A DNA stretch of 64,000 bases from Cyclobacteriaceae bacterium (GCA_030584025.1 CP129487.1:2852001-2916000); one strand, 5' to 3'; counted from the stretch's first letter, positions 36,521-45,953 are shown. The notes: generated from the letters alone by a model not told the origin. Program-made: numbers and translations.

Positions 36521-36997
36521 ATGAGACAACTGATTAACCTGACCATAATTTTGACTTGTGTATCGTGTGACATCTCAAAACAAAAAGATGACAACTACAA
36601 CAAGTCACGAGACATGGTTGCCGAAGACAATTTGATTGAATTTAATCACGCAGACATATTTGAGATACTAAATCATAAAAAAACAAACGACTATCCCTCA
36701 TCCGAGACGGACACGACAATTTGTAAAAATTGGACATTAACGGTCAAACACATTGAACAAATAATAAAGGACTCGGAGATAATAAGCGGACCGGACTGGC
36801 ATCATTTATTTGAGCATTTACCTTGCTCTATAACAGGACAATTAAGACAAAAAGACAGGACATTTGAATTTCAAATAAATGGAGGTTCTTGGCTGACAAT
36901 AATGAATAAGGACACGACAATATATTTTGGGCACTTTAAACCAGACGGTGACGATCTATTTATTTCGCGACCAATGGACATAGAGAGTGAGGACTAG
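36521..36997 (+). CDS. Lipoprotein of unknown function, 158 residues (c29)
   Basis: No family is recognised. MRQLINLTIILTCVSC is a short signal peptide with lipobox CVSC. The mature part (SSETDTTICKNWTLTVKHIE, GPDWHHLFEHLPCSITGQLR) ends with a strand-rich segment (FEFQINGGSWLTIMNKDTTI) that recurs in style in other cassette lipoproteins. The start is 15 bases from the core; upstream in-frame sequence belongs to attC c28. Confidence 0.7.
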   Translation: MRQLINLTIILTCVSCDISKQKDDNYNKSRDMVAEDNLIEFNHADIFEILNHKKTNDYPSSETDTTICKNWTLTVKHIEQIIKDSEIISGPDWHHLFEHLPCSITGQLRQKDRTFEFQINGGSWLTIMNKDTTIYFGHFKPDGDDLFISRPMDIESED

Positions 36998-37000
36998 CAC

Positions 37001-37174
37001 GGTTGCCAACACCAGGTTTGGTCAATGGCGGGGTGATGTGTAACTATAATTTTTTATCTTCGCTACAACGTTTGCCCACGGGGGACTGTGACGTGAAGGT
37101 CGCGCTAAACATTCCGCTTCGCTCCATTTTTTAGCACTCCTATTCCCGCCACTGCCCAAACCCAAACGTTACCG
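37001..37174 (+). repeat. attC c29
   Basis: Ends cassette c29 (36507-37168). F2 frame, apical GCGCTAAA/TTTAGCAC. R'' GGTTGCCAAC. Confidence 0.85.
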
Positions 37175-37609
37175 CCAATACGCGGACAGAGAAATCAAAG
37201 AGTCAAAAGACAACTGACTCGTCCGCAGATAATGACGGCAACTTTTGACTTTCCCATTTCCGCAGACAATAACGTCACAGGTTAACTTTTGACTTGCTCG
37301 TTTTCGTAGACAATAACGTAACGCTTGACTTGGTGCAAAAGTCTTGGTTAAAGTTTCAGCAGACAAATCAGTAACGCAAGACAGCCCGCCCCCCGAGCGA
37401 CTAAAGAGAACGCGCGTAAGCGCGAATTTTTTTTAGGTTTGGTGAAGAATATTTTGAAAAATCGCCTTAAAAAATTTTTTCAGACAGTTTTGACCTATAA
37501 AGACGACCCAACAGACAACGTTTGGCAAGGTTGGAGCCAGACGCGTCCACAAATAGTTAACGGCAGACTTGAGACAAGTCTAAAATTAAAGTAACGGTGG
37601 ACGCGTACT
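37169..37609 (+). other. Cassette c30: gene-less family E, copy 1 of 4
   Basis: No gene is seen. The first ~220 bases contain about four degenerate repeats of CCGCAGACAATAACG, spaced by TTTTGACTT words. An intrinsic terminator follows, then ~170 bases leading to a type 1 hairpin. The layout fits a transcribed RNA ending at the terminator, or an insulator. Confidence 0.6.
37411..37434 (+). terminator. Intrinsic terminator inside c30
   Basis: Stem CGCGC/GCGCG with a GTAA loop, then AA and eight T. Confidence 0.7.
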
Positions 37610-37611
37610 GG
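37537..37611 (+). other. Pre-attC hairpin, type 1 (c30)
   Basis: CCAGACGCGTCC pairs with GGACGCGTACTGG (one bulge); the inner hairpin is GACTTG/CAAGTC. Confidence 0.65.
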
Positions 37612-37782
37612 CGGTAACAACAGGTTTGTGCCAGCTTGCGGGTGATGTGTGGCTATGAAGTTTTCGTTTCTTTACTTAGTTTAGTAACGGTAGACTGCTT
37701 GGACTGGTCGGGCTTAACATTCCGCTACGCTGCATTTTTAAGCCCTCCTATCCGCAAGCCGTCACAAACCCAAACGTTAGGT
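37610..37782 (+). repeat. attC c30
   Basis: Ends cassette c30 (37169-37776). Family F5: arms GGTTTGTG/CACAAACC, stem GCTTGCGG/CCGCAAGC, apical GGGCTTAA/TTAAGCCC. R'' GGCGGTAAC. Confidence 0.85.
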
Positions 37783-37810
37783 GCAAGGCGGTAGGACGAC
37801 AAAAAAAGAA

Positions 37811-38104
37811 ATGAACAAAAGAACAACTTGGACTTATTACTTCGGACTTTTCTGCTTGATGACAAGTTGTTACTCGTTTGACAAGGAAGTTGCACTGAAA
37901 GAATTTAAAGAGTTAAAACCGGACTGTGAAATAATAAAAACCTCGGACTATCAGTGTGACGGGACACTTGGAGAATGTTGGTACGTAGAGTTCAAATACA
38001 AAAAGTCGGACTCTGAAATAACTTACGACACGACTTTGCAATATTGGAAGGTTAAGGACAAGTGGGTAACAAAAAGAGAATTCAATAAAATAACTAACAA
38101 TTGA
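37811..38104 (+). CDS. Small lipoprotein, 97 residues (c31)
   Basis: No family is recognised. The start MNKRTTWTYYFGLFCLMTSC gives a lipobox (LMTSC); an upstream GTG adds ten basic residues and is less likely. The mature ~78 residues are Cys-containing (KPDCEIIKTSDYQCDGTLGE, CWYVEFKYKKSDSE), probably disulphide-bonded strands. Confidence 0.7.
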   Translation: MNKRTTWTYYFGLFCLMTSCYSFDKEVALKEFKELKPDCEIIKTSDYQCDGTLGECWYVEFKYKKSDSEITYDTTLQYWKVKDKWVTKREFNKITNN

Positions 38105-38117
38105 GTTGTTGACGCTA

Positions 38118-38227
38118 GACGGCTCCGTCTGACCTTGGACACGTAAGTTGACACAGTCTCGTTGGACAATTCAACTTTGAACGGCAGACATAGACTCTTT
38201 AATATATAACGGTCTGACGAAACCGCC
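38118..38227 (+). other. Pre-attC hairpin, type 2 (c31)
   Basis: GGCTCCGTCTGACC pairs with GGTCTGACGAAACCGCC; this arm differs from other copies on both sides. Confidence 0.5.
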
Positions 38228-38229
38228 CA

Positions 38230-38395
38230 GCACCTAACAACGTGTTTATGCCAGCTTGGGGTTTTGTGTAAAAATGTAAATCGTTTTCTTAATTTAGTGT
38301 CACAACGGTGGACGATTTGGTCAGGTCGTGTTTGTCATGCTGCGCATTTAACAAACACTCCTATTCCCAAGCCGTCATAAACCCAAACGTTAGGC
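38230..38395 (+). repeat. attC c31
   Basis: Ends cassette c31 (37777-38389). R'' GCACCTAAC. Stem GCTTGGG/CCCAAGC, apical GTGTTTGT/ACAAACAC. Confidence 0.84.
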
Positions 38396-38441
38396 GCAAG
38401 GCGTTTAGACAGAAAGACGACTGACGAAACATTTTTACTTC

Positions 38442-38789
38442 ATGACAACAAGCTCATTTGAGGAAATTGATAAATCACTGGACAATTGGTTAAAAAAGTA
38501 CGGACTAATTGTTTACAAGGAGTACAAAGACGAAGAAGTCAGACACATACCAATAATTGATAATCAAGGGACTAAATATGAATTAGCAATTGTACCATTA
38601 GGCAACTCGAGTTTTAAATTGCATTTGTTCTGGAGTGACGACAATGACAAGAGAATTTTAAGACTAAAGAACAAAAAGACATGGGAGAAAGAAGTAAATA
38701 AAAAAGACATGGAAGACAGTCTTAATGAAGCTTATGAGATTGTTGAATCATGGATTACTGACATTGGACATGAAAGAAAGTGGTACTAA
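38442..38789 (+). CDS. Hypothetical protein, 115 residues (c32)
   Basis: No family is recognised. This is a soluble charged protein: N-terminal helix FEEIDKSLDNWLKKYG, strands YELAIVPLGNSSFKLHLFWS, and a C-terminal helix KKDMEDSLNEAYEIVESWI. The helix-strand-helix pattern resembles small immunity-like or DUF proteins, without a firm match. The cassette appears to recur at the window end (c65). Confidence 0.68.
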   Translation: MTTSSFEEIDKSLDNWLKKYGLIVYKEYKDEEVRHIPIIDNQGTKYELAIVPLGNSSFKLHLFWSDDNDKRILRLKNKKTWEKEVNKKDMEDSLNEAYEIVESWITDIGHERKWY

Positions 38790-38813
38790 GTAAAAATAAA
38801 TGTTGTTGACACT

Positions 38814-38921
38814 GGACGTTTCAGTCTGACCTAAAATATAATTGGCAAACCGGACTCATTAAACAAATATGCTTTCGTTACGTGACAAAGATTTGTAAAA
38901 TAAACGGTCGACAGAAACGCC
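38814..38921 (+). other. Pre-attC hairpin, type 2 (c32)
   Basis: GGACGTTTCAGTCTGACC pairs with GGTCGACAGAAACGCC. Confidence 0.5.
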
Positions 38922-38923
38922 CA

Positions 38924-39097
38924 GCGCCTAACAACAGGTTTGTGCCAGCTTGCGGGTGATTTGTGGCTATGAAGTCTTCGTTTCTTTACTTAGTTTCGTA
39001 ACGGTAGACTGTTTGCAACTGGTCAGGCTTAACATTTCGCTACGCTTCATTTTTAAGCCCTCCTATCAGCAAGCCGTCACAAACCCAAACGTTGGCG
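38924..39097 (+). repeat. attC c32
   Basis: Ends cassette c32 (38390-39091). F5, apical GGCTTAA/TTAAGCC. R'' GCGCCTAAC. Confidence 0.84.
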
Positions 39098-39119
39098 CCA
39101 ATTACTTGACTGACCCGAC

Positions 39120-39647
39120 ATGAATTTAAAAAAGGGACTTCTAATTCTTTTACTTGTATTAATGGTATTAATAACCAGTGGGACAGTTTGGTTATTCAAT
39201 GCGGACAAGTTCTATTCGGAGTACTGGCTACAAAAACGTGTTGACAAACTTCAAGCAAATGACTTTCAACATGACACTTCAATAAGGACAATCAAATACA
39301 GATTCTATTACGACCCAACCATTGACATATCAATCGAAATAAATGAAAAGGGACAACTGACGGTTTTAAGGGACTGTTGGTTCAATGACTCGCAAAAAAT
39401 AAAATCTTATCACCTTCAAGTTGACTCAAGTAGCTTCAAAAGACTAAAAAGCAAATTTCAAAGGACATGGACTGAGTCTAAAACTTTAGATGCTGACTTT
39501 AAACTTGGTGGAATTTACTACACACTTGTACTAAATGACAATGGACAAGAGACTTCAATTGACTACTATAACGTCACTCCGGACAAGGAATTTAATGAAT
39601 TTAGAAACGAATTAATTAAGTTGACTAAAAAGGAGTTGGACAAGTAA
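39120..39647 (+). CDS. Membrane-anchored hypothetical protein, 175 residues (c33)
   Basis: No family is recognised. An N-terminal anchor (KKGLLILLLVLMVLITSGTV) is followed by an extracytoplasmic domain with strands (YRFYYDPTIDISIEINEKGQ) and SSSFKRLKSKFQRTWTESKT, a form often seen in Bacteroidota proteins of unknown function. The stop codon lies inside the end that pairs with the cassette start. Confidence 0.7.
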   Translation: MNLKKGLLILLLVLMVLITSGTVWLFNADKFYSEYWLQKRVDKLQANDFQHDTSIRTIKYRFYYDPTIDISIEINEKGQLTVLRDCWFNDSQKIKSYHLQVDSSSFKRLKSKFQRTWTESKTLDADFKLGGIYYTLVLNDNGQETSIDYYNVTPDKEFNEFRNELIKLTKKELDK

Positions 39648-39649
39648 CT

Positions 39650-39780
39650 GGCGCCAACACCGGGTTTGTTTAATGGCGGGCGACACAGTCGCCCGTAGTG
39701 TCAACAAGTTTATTTATATTCGTGTAGGCGGACAAATCCGTTGGATTTATCCGCCACTAAACAAACCCAAAACGTTGGCG
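39650..39780 (+). repeat. attC c33
   Basis: Ends cassette c33 (39092-39774). F4. R'' GGCGCCAAC. Confidence 0.84.
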
Positions 39781-40156
39781 TCAATTTGCGATAAAAGATT
39801 AGTGAGCAAACAGACGCCAACATAGTGTATGTCCCATTAAAACCAGGACATACACGACCGATGAAAAAAAGAATGCAGGCCAACGCACGGAACACCAAAC
39901 CACTTTCTGACAGCTCATCTCCGCTCCGACATTCAGCCGCAGTCCTTTCCGCAGATGTACCTGCCGTCCGCCCCATGGACAAAAGAAAGGACATTACTCC
40001 CAACGCACGGAACACCAAACCACTTCCTGACAGCTCATCTCCGCTCCGACATTCAGCCGCAGTCCCTTCCGCAGATGTACCTGCCGTCCGCCCCATGGAT
40101 AAAATGATTCAAGACCAACCCTCAAAATTCTGACTAGAAATGAATTGGCAAACTGC
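39775..40156 (+). repeat. Cassette c34: 468-bp cassette, copy 8 of 11
   Basis: The frame is at 39861-40133. Confidence 0.85.
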
Positions 40157-40248
40157 CGCCAACACCAGGTTTGTGGCAATGGCGCTGGATAAGGATAAAG
40201 TATTTTCTATTTTTGTCCAGCGCCACTGCACAAACCCAAACGTTGGCT
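40157..40248 (+). repeat. attC c34
   Basis: Ends cassette c34 (39775-40242). F1. Confidence 0.88.
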
Positions 40249-40266
40249 GCAAGCTTTTTTGACAAG

Positions 40267-40791
40267 ATGCGACTGAAATATTTTTTGATAATTAGCATTG
40301 GACTTTTTAGCTGCTCGAAAAGGGACAGCAGTATGACTTCCCAAGAGGATAGTTTACATTCCGAGCCAGTCTACTCCGCTCTGACACTAGACGAATACAA
40401 AGAATTTTACAATTCAGACACGACAAATATTCCGTCTGACTTGATAATCGATTTTGACTGTGCGGTTCTAATCTATCCAGACGAAGCAGAGATTAACAAA
40501 ATGAAAAAGGAATACGGTGAAGATGACTTTTATATAATTGCTGATGACAACAATTGGTATCAAGGAATGGCAATTGAAATGCTGGACTCATTAGGGATAA
40601 AAAAGGCGACAGTTCACGGGGACTCATTGAGATTTAAGGGAGAATCCAGGACTTGGGGTTTTGATTTAAAAAGGGACAGCTTGACTGGATGGAACTTAAT
40701 TCTCTTTTCTCGGACGAAAGGACCACAAGTAGTATCCACGGTTGATTTAACAACCCAACAAATCAGAGACTATTTTGGCATTGCAGAATAA
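40267..40791 (+). CDS. Lipoprotein of unknown function, 174 residues (c35)
   Basis: No family is recognised. MRLKYFLIISIGLFSC is the signal peptide with lipobox LFSC. The mature protein is acidic (IDFDCAVLIYPDEAEINKMK) and ends with KGPQVVSTVDLTTQQIRDYF, a conserved-looking C-terminal motif. The longer upstream frame crosses attC c34. Confidence 0.7.
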   Translation: MRLKYFLIISIGLFSCSKRDSSMTSQEDSLHSEPVYSALTLDEYKEFYNSDTTNIPSDLIIDFDCAVLIYPDEAEINKMKKEYGEDDFYIIADDNNWYQGMAIEMLDSLGIKKATVHGDSLRFKGESRTWGFDLKRDSLTGWNLILFSRTKGPQVVSTVDLTTQQIRDYFGIAE

Positions 40792-40798
40792 AAAGCCA

Positions 40799-40971
40799 GC
40801 AGCCAACACCAGGTTTGGTCAATGGCGGGGTGATGTATAGGTATAAAGTATTATCTTCGCTACAACGTTTGCCCACGGTAGACTGTGGCGACCAAGTCGG
40901 CCTTAGCATTCCGCGATGCTTCATTGCTAAGGCCTCCTAAGCCCGCCACTGCCCAAACCCAAACGTTGTGC
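40799..40971 (+). repeat. attC c35
   Basis: Ends cassette c35 (40243-40965). F2, apical GGCCTTAGCA/TGCTAAGGCC. R'' GCAGCCAAC. Confidence 0.87.
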
Positions 40972-40988
40972 ACAATGCGCCAGGACAG

Positions 40989-41567
40989 ATGAGTAAACGG
41001 ACAACTAAAATATTAATCATCGGACTTTTGACAACGACCGGTTTGACCTTTGGGTACTTCAAGGTTGACAAGTTTTTGAAGGTAGACTCTTGCCTCGACC
41101 GTGGTGGACGATGGAACTATGAGACTAATGAGTGTGAATTAGAGACGACTGCTAAGTCGGACACGGTGGACACGCTGCACGGATATAATGAACTTTTAGG
41201 CAAAGATGGCAGGACTGTTTACACAGTTTCAGAATATAACACCGACTTGGAGAACGTTGATAATGTTAAACGACCCGAGAAAACAATAATTAATAATCCG
41301 ACAGTTGACACCGCATTACTTTTTAGAATATGGACGTTAGACCCAGACGGACCTCACGCTGACTTTTGGATAAAAAAAGAACATTTTTATATCGTGGACT
41401 ATGACGGAGACGGCAGAATGCCCTACATACTCGATAAAGACTCTTTGACAATTTATTACAACGACTTCATTCAAAAAGGACGAGTGTTAAAAGTGACAAA
41501 GGACTCGATGACAATTAAGTGGGACGATGCGGACGAACCGACAGATTATATTGAATGGAGGAACTAA
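40989..41567 (+). CDS. Membrane-anchored hypothetical protein, copy 1 (c36)
   Basis: No family is recognised. The 192-residue product starts MSKRTTKILIIGLLTTTGLT, a signal anchor. A Cys pair follows (SCLDRGGRWNYETNECELET). The C-terminal half has DYDGDGRMPYILDKDSLTIY and GRVLKVTKDSMTIKWDDADE, the strand pattern of lipocalin-like beta-barrels. The DYDGDG stretch could bind calcium. c58 holds a copy with one residue changed. Confidence 0.72.
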   Translation: MSKRTTKILIIGLLTTTGLTFGYFKVDKFLKVDSCLDRGGRWNYETNECELETTAKSDTVDTLHGYNELLGKDGRTVYTVSEYNTDLENVDNVKRPEKTIINNPTVDTALLFRIWTLDPDGPHADFWIKKEHFYIVDYDGDGRMPYILDKDSLTIYYNDFIQKGRVLKVTKDSMTIKWDDADEPTDYIEWRN

Positions 41568-41575
41568 GGCGCACA

Positions 41576-41748
41576 GTGCACAACACCAGGTTTGGTCAAT
41601 GGCGGGGTGACCAGTCTGTAAAAAGTTTTATCTTCGCTACAACGTTTGCCCACGGTAGACAGTGACGACCTTGTCGGCCTTAGCATTCCGCGATGCTCCA
41701 TTGCTAAGGCCTCCTAAGCCCGCCACTGCCCAAACCCAAACGTTGGCG
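41576..41748 (+). repeat. attC c36
   Basis: Ends cassette c36 (40966-41742). F2. R'' GTGCACAAC. Confidence 0.87.
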
Positions 41749-41783
41749 GTCATGCTTTCTGGACAAATTAGACTTCGATTAAC

Positions 41784-42479
41784 GTGGGACTTTTTGATTT
41801 TATAAAGAACAGACGGACTGAGAAGAAAACTGAAATCCTGGACAAGGTAGAAATGAAAAAATACTTGGACTCGATTCAAGCAGACGTTTTTTCATTCCTA
41901 AAACCACTTGGTTTTAAAAAGAAAGGACGGACTTTCAACCGACAGACTGAGCATGGTATTTTTCAAGTGATAAACTTACAGAGTGGCAGATACGAATTCG
42001 GTGACAAGTATGTAATCCCCGGACTTAGGGAGAATTACTACGGAAAGTTTACAGTAAACCTTGGAGTATTAGTTAAAGAGCTTTACGAATTGGACGTTCA
42101 TAATAAACCAACTGACTTTTACCACGAATACAATTGCCAAATCAGGGAACGACTTCCGCACTTGACAATGGGACAGGACTTTTGGTGGACAATCTCATCA
42201 AATACCAAAGAAACAGCAGCTGAAATTGTTGAAGGACTAAGTAACAAAGGACTGAATTGGCTTGACACCTTTGACAACAGAGAAAAGATTTGCCGGACTT
42301 GGGGGACAGACGTAACTCATGCAAGACGAGCTAAACTTGATGTGGCACTTATCGTTTTGCAGACCGACAAAGAAAAAGGTAAACAGCTAATTCAGGACTA
42401 CTACGATAACATTGACCTTAAAGGACACAAGGAGTATGTATTTGAATTATCGAAGGGACTTGGGGTTCAATTAAAATAG
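41784..42479 (+). CDS. DUF4304 domain protein (c37)
   Basis: The 231-residue protein has the DUF4304 pattern LDSIQADVFSFLKPLGFKKK followed by GRTFNRQTEHGIFQVINLQS, and FTVNLGVLV. The family is widespread, soluble and of unknown function, often near polymorphic toxin or immunity loci. The start is GTG at 41784; no better ATG exists before KVEMKKYLD. Confidence 0.8.
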   Translation: MGLFDFIKNRRTEKKTEILDKVEMKKYLDSIQADVFSFLKPLGFKKKGRTFNRQTEHGIFQVINLQSGRYEFGDKYVIPGLRENYYGKFTVNLGVLVKELYELDVHNKPTDFYHEYNCQIRERLPHLTMGQDFWWTISSNTKETAAEIVEGLSNKGLNWLDTFDNREKICRTWGTDVTHARRAKLDVALIVLQTDKEKGKQLIQDYYDNIDLKGHKEYVFELSKGLGVQLK

Positions 42480-42497
42480 TCGGGTAAGAAAGCACGA

Positions 42498-42629
42498 ACC
42501 GCCAACAAAATGTTTGCGCAATGGTGGGGTTTGATGTAAGTTATAAGTTTCTATCTTCGTTCAACGTTTGGTCACGTGGGACAGATACGTTTTCAAAAGC
42601 CCACCACTGCGCAAACACAAACGTTACCG
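42498..42629 (+). repeat. attC c37
   Basis: Ends cassette c37 (41743-42623). F6. R'' ACCGCCAAC; a one-base slip in the extended pairing. Confidence 0.83.
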
Positions 42630-43064
42630 CCAATACGCGGACAGAGAAATCAAAGAGTCAAAAGACAACTGACTCGTCCGCAGATAATGACGGCAACTTT
42701 TGACTTTCCCATTTCCGCAGACAATAACGTCACAGGTTAACTTTTGACTTGCTCGTTTTCGTAGACAATAACGTAACGCTTGACTTGGTGCAAAAGTCTT
42801 GGTTAAAGTTTCAGCAGACAAATCAGTAACGCAAGACAGCCCGCCCCCCGAGCGACTAAAGAGAACGCGCGTAAGCGCGAATTTTTTTTAGGTTTGGTGA
42901 AGAATATTTTGAAAAATCGCCTTAAAAAATTTTTTCAGACAGTTTTGACCTATAAAGACGACCCAACAGACAACGTTTGGCAAGGTTGGAGCCAGACGCG
43001 TCCACAAATAGTTAACGGCAGACTTGAGACAAGTCTAAAATTAAAGTAACGGTGGACGCGTACT
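42624..43064 (+). other. Cassette c38: gene-less family E, copy 2 of 4
   Basis: Identical by reading to c30, including repeats and terminator. Confidence 0.65.
42866..42889 (+). terminator. Intrinsic terminator inside c38
   Basis: Same stem and T run as in c30. Confidence 0.7.
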
Positions 43065-43066
43065 GG
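42992..43066 (+). other. Pre-attC hairpin, type 1 (c38)
   Basis: Same as c30. Confidence 0.65.
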
Positions 43067-43237
43067 CGGTAACAACAGGTTTGTGCCAGCTTGCGGGTGA
43101 TGTGTGGCTATGAAGTTTTCGTTTCTTTACTTAGTTTAGTAACGGTAGACTGCTTGGACTGGTCGGGCTTAACATTCCGCTACGCTGCATTTTTAAGCCC
43201 TCCTATCCGCAAGCCGTCACAAACCCAAACGTTGTGG
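43065..43237 (+). repeat. attC c38
   Basis: Ends cassette c38 (42624-43231). F5. Confidence 0.85.
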
Positions 43238-43263
43238 GCAAGCACTTTTAAAACTATTAGACC

Positions 43264-43866
43264 ATGAAAAAAGGACTGACAATCATGACCTGGACGACTT
43301 TGTTAGTTTTTGGTTGTTCAAAAGAGGCCGACATTGAAGTCGAGAAATGCGGGTGTGACGGGACAAAGACCGAGACGGTTGACAACATTTTCGGACTTGT
43401 TGTAGAGACGACTGACGGATTTGAAATAATTACTGACGAGAAAGGAATTTTAAAACCATGCACCGAGTTGACAGGTGACATAGCAGCTGATTTTCAACCT
43501 GTGACACTATCAGGACAACTGAGACTTAATTGTAATGAAATAAGTGGATACTTTAAAATTACGCCAATTGAAATAAATGAGATAACAATTCGAGCAACTA
43601 ATTATAATAAGACCGACATTACACTTACTATCGTGAGGAGTGAAGACTACGGTTACGAGCCAGGATTTGGATATTTCATTGAAGACAAACGAACAACATT
43701 TGGGACAAGGTGGTTACAGCCCCACATACCTGCAGTTGGAGGGTTAAGCACATTTGACTCGGAGGACAAAGCTGTAAAGACAGGACTATTGTCGATATTT
43801 TCAGTTAGGGGACAAAGCGCATATATTACGCCTGAAATTTTAGAATACATTAAGGTGGTACAATAA
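43264..43866 (+). CDS. Lipoprotein of unknown function, copy 2 (c39)
   Basis: The protein is identical to the c28 product and the whole 804-bp cassette including attC is duplicated. Here it follows c38 directly, whereas c28 follows a 468-bp cassette, so it moved as a cassette and not as part of a longer block. Confidence 0.74.
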   Translation: MKKGLTIMTWTTLLVFGCSKEADIEVEKCGCDGTKTETVDNIFGLVVETTDGFEIITDEKGILKPCTELTGDIAADFQPVTLSGQLRLNCNEISGYFKITPIEINEITIRATNYNKTDITLTIVRSEDYGYEPGFGYFIEDKRTTFGTRWLQPHIPAVGGLSTFDSEDKAVKTGLLSIFSVRGQSAYITPEILEYIKVVQ

Positions 43867-43873
43867 AGTGCCA

Positions 43874-44041
43874 GCCCACAACAGTGTGCATATTGCATGG
43901 CGGGGCTCGGTGTCCTCATAACTTCCGTTATCTTTATGTGCATTTGTCACGCGGACAATTTACAACTGGTCGCGCTTGTCGGCCTCACGGCCTTAACAAG
44001 CGCTCCTAAACCCGCCACGACAATATGCACCAACGTTGTGG
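43874..44041 (+). repeat. attC c39
   Basis: Ends cassette c39 (43232-44035). Same as attC c28. Confidence 0.84.
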
Positions 44042-44067
44042 GTAATGGCATCGGACAATTTAGTGTA

Positions 44068-44865
44068 ATGGACAAAACGACATTTGAGATAACGAAAATG
44101 GACTGCCCATCAGAGGAGAGACTGATAAGGATGAAGCTGGACAATTTCTCAAACATTAAAAACTTAGACTTTGATTTAGAAAAGCGTAGACTGACAGTTT
44201 ATCATAACGGACTGACAACCGAAATAGAGAAATCAATAGACGACTTAAAACTGAACTCAAAAAGAATTGGGACAGAGAAAATAACGACCGACATAAAGAT
44301 TGAGAACCAAATAAATGAAAGGCAATTACTCTGGACTGTTTTACTAATCAATTTTGGACTCTTCGCAGTAGAGAGTATCACGGGACTTATTTCAAAATCA
44401 ATGGGACTTGTAGCCGACAGCTTGGACATGTTGGCAGACGCTTTGGTTTATGGACTTAGTTTGTACGCTGTTGGAAGAGCAATCCAAGCAAAGAAAAATG
44501 TAGCCCGACTTAGTGGATACTTTCAAATGATTTTAGCAATTATTGGGTTCATCGAAGTTATCAGACGTTTTGTTTCGGTGGACAGTCCACCCAACTTTAC
44601 GACAATGATTATTGTTTCAATTTTTGCATTAATCGGCAACGGAATTTGTTTGTACCTGCTACAACGGACAAAAAGTAATGAGGCCCACATGAAAGCGAGC
44701 ATGATATTTACGTCAAATGACGTTATTATAAATATGGGAGTAATTTTAGCCGGTGGACTGGTTTACTTTTTTAATTCTAACAAGCCGGACTTAATTATTG
44801 GGACAATAGTTTTTGTAATCGTGACAAGAGGTGCGGTGAGAATTCTTAAAATATCAAGCGAGTGA
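44068..44865 (+). CDS. CDF-type cation transporter paralogue (c40)
   Basis: This 265-residue protein is closely related to the c20 product: same reduced HMA-like start (FEITKMDCPSEERL), same SKSMGLVADSLDMLADALVY and SNEAHMKASMIFTSNDVIIN motifs, with scattered substitutions mostly in the linker (IKIENQINERQ). Cassette ends differ from c20 (GTTGTGGG against GTTGGCGG), so the two diverged as separate cassettes. Confidence 0.82.
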   Translation: MDKTTFEITKMDCPSEERLIRMKLDNFSNIKNLDFDLEKRRLTVYHNGLTTEIEKSIDDLKLNSKRIGTEKITTDIKIENQINERQLLWTVLLINFGLFAVESITGLISKSMGLVADSLDMLADALVYGLSLYAVGRAIQAKKNVARLSGYFQMILAIIGFIEVIRRFVSVDSPPNFTTMIIVSIFALIGNGICLYLLQRTKSNEAHMKASMIFTSNDVIINMGVILAGGLVYFFNSNKPDLIIGTIVFVIVTRGAVRILKISSE

Positions 44866-44874
44866 AGATGCCAC

Positions 44875-45005
44875 TACCCACAACAAAATGTTTGCTCAAT
44901 GGTGCGGTGACGTGTTACTCAAAGTGCTATCTTCGTTCTACGTTTTGTGTCGGGGACAGGACGCGGCTTCGAAACCGCACCACTGCGCAAACACAAACGT
45001 TGTGC
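44875..45005 (+). repeat. attC c40
   Basis: Ends cassette c40 (44036-44999). F6. R'' TACCCACAAC. Confidence 0.83.
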
Positions 45006-45402
45006 ACCATGCGGTCGGACAGAAAAGTCCTTCGCATTTAGTGACAACGTTAACGAGACTTATTCGCCTTCGCAGACAATAACGGCAGACTTCAAATCAA
45101 TAAAGTTTTTGGTTCGCACTGCTAACGCTCGACATCAAAGTTTCAATACATCACTATCACCTACAAGACATTTTCGGCTTCGGTAGACAAGGATGAATTG
45201 AAACAAAAAAGGACATGTTTACGCGGACAGTTTTGCAGTCAGTGGAAAAAGTTCGTTCCGCAGATAGTTTCGGCTTTTTCCCGCGCGCACGTGTTGACAC
45301 CGTACAGTCTGTCTATAACTGGCGACTTTGACTTAGCTTCAAAATAAAATTCGCAACGGCAGACAAAGACTCTGTTTACTTATAACGTCCGACAGACCGC
45401 AC
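45000..45402 (+). other. Cassette c41: gene-less family D, copy 3 of 3
   Basis: Related to c6 and c16 but more diverged in the middle and followed by a different attC type, so body and attC are not always inherited together. Confidence 0.6.
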
Positions 45403-45577
45403 GGTGCACAACACCAGGTTTGGTCAATGGCGGGGTGCTTTATATGTATAAAGTTTTTATCTTCGCCAGTACGTTTGGTAACGGTGGACAAGGACGTGAA
45501 GGTCGCGCTAAACATTCCGCTACGCTCCATTTTTTAGCGCTCCTATTCCCGCCACTGCCCAAACCCAAACGTTGGCG
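45403..45577 (+). repeat. attC c41
   Basis: Ends cassette c41 (45000-45571). F2 frame, apical GCGCTAAA/TTTAGCGC. R'' GGTGCACAAC. Confidence 0.85.
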
Positions 45578-45953
45578 TCAATTTGCGATAAAAGATTAGT
45601 GAGCAAACAGACGCCAACATAGTGTATGTCCCATTAAAACCAGGACATACACGACCGATGAAAAAAAGAATGCAGGCCAACGCACGGAACACCAAACCAC
45701 TTTCTGACAGCTCATCTCCGCTCCGACATTCAGCCGCAGTCCTTTCCGCAGATGTACCTGCCGTCCGCCCCATGGACAAAAGAAAGGACATTACTCCCAA
45801 CGCACGGAACACCAAACCACTTCCTGACAGCTCATCTCCGCTCCGACATTCAGCCGCAGTCCCTTCCGCAGATGTACCTGCCGTCCGCCCCATGGATAAA
45901 ATGATTCAAGACCAACCCTCAAAATTCTGACTAGAAATGAATTGGCAAACTGC
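45572..45953 (+). repeat. Cassette c42: 468-bp cassette, copy 9 of 11
   Basis: The frame is at 45658-45930. Confidence 0.85.
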
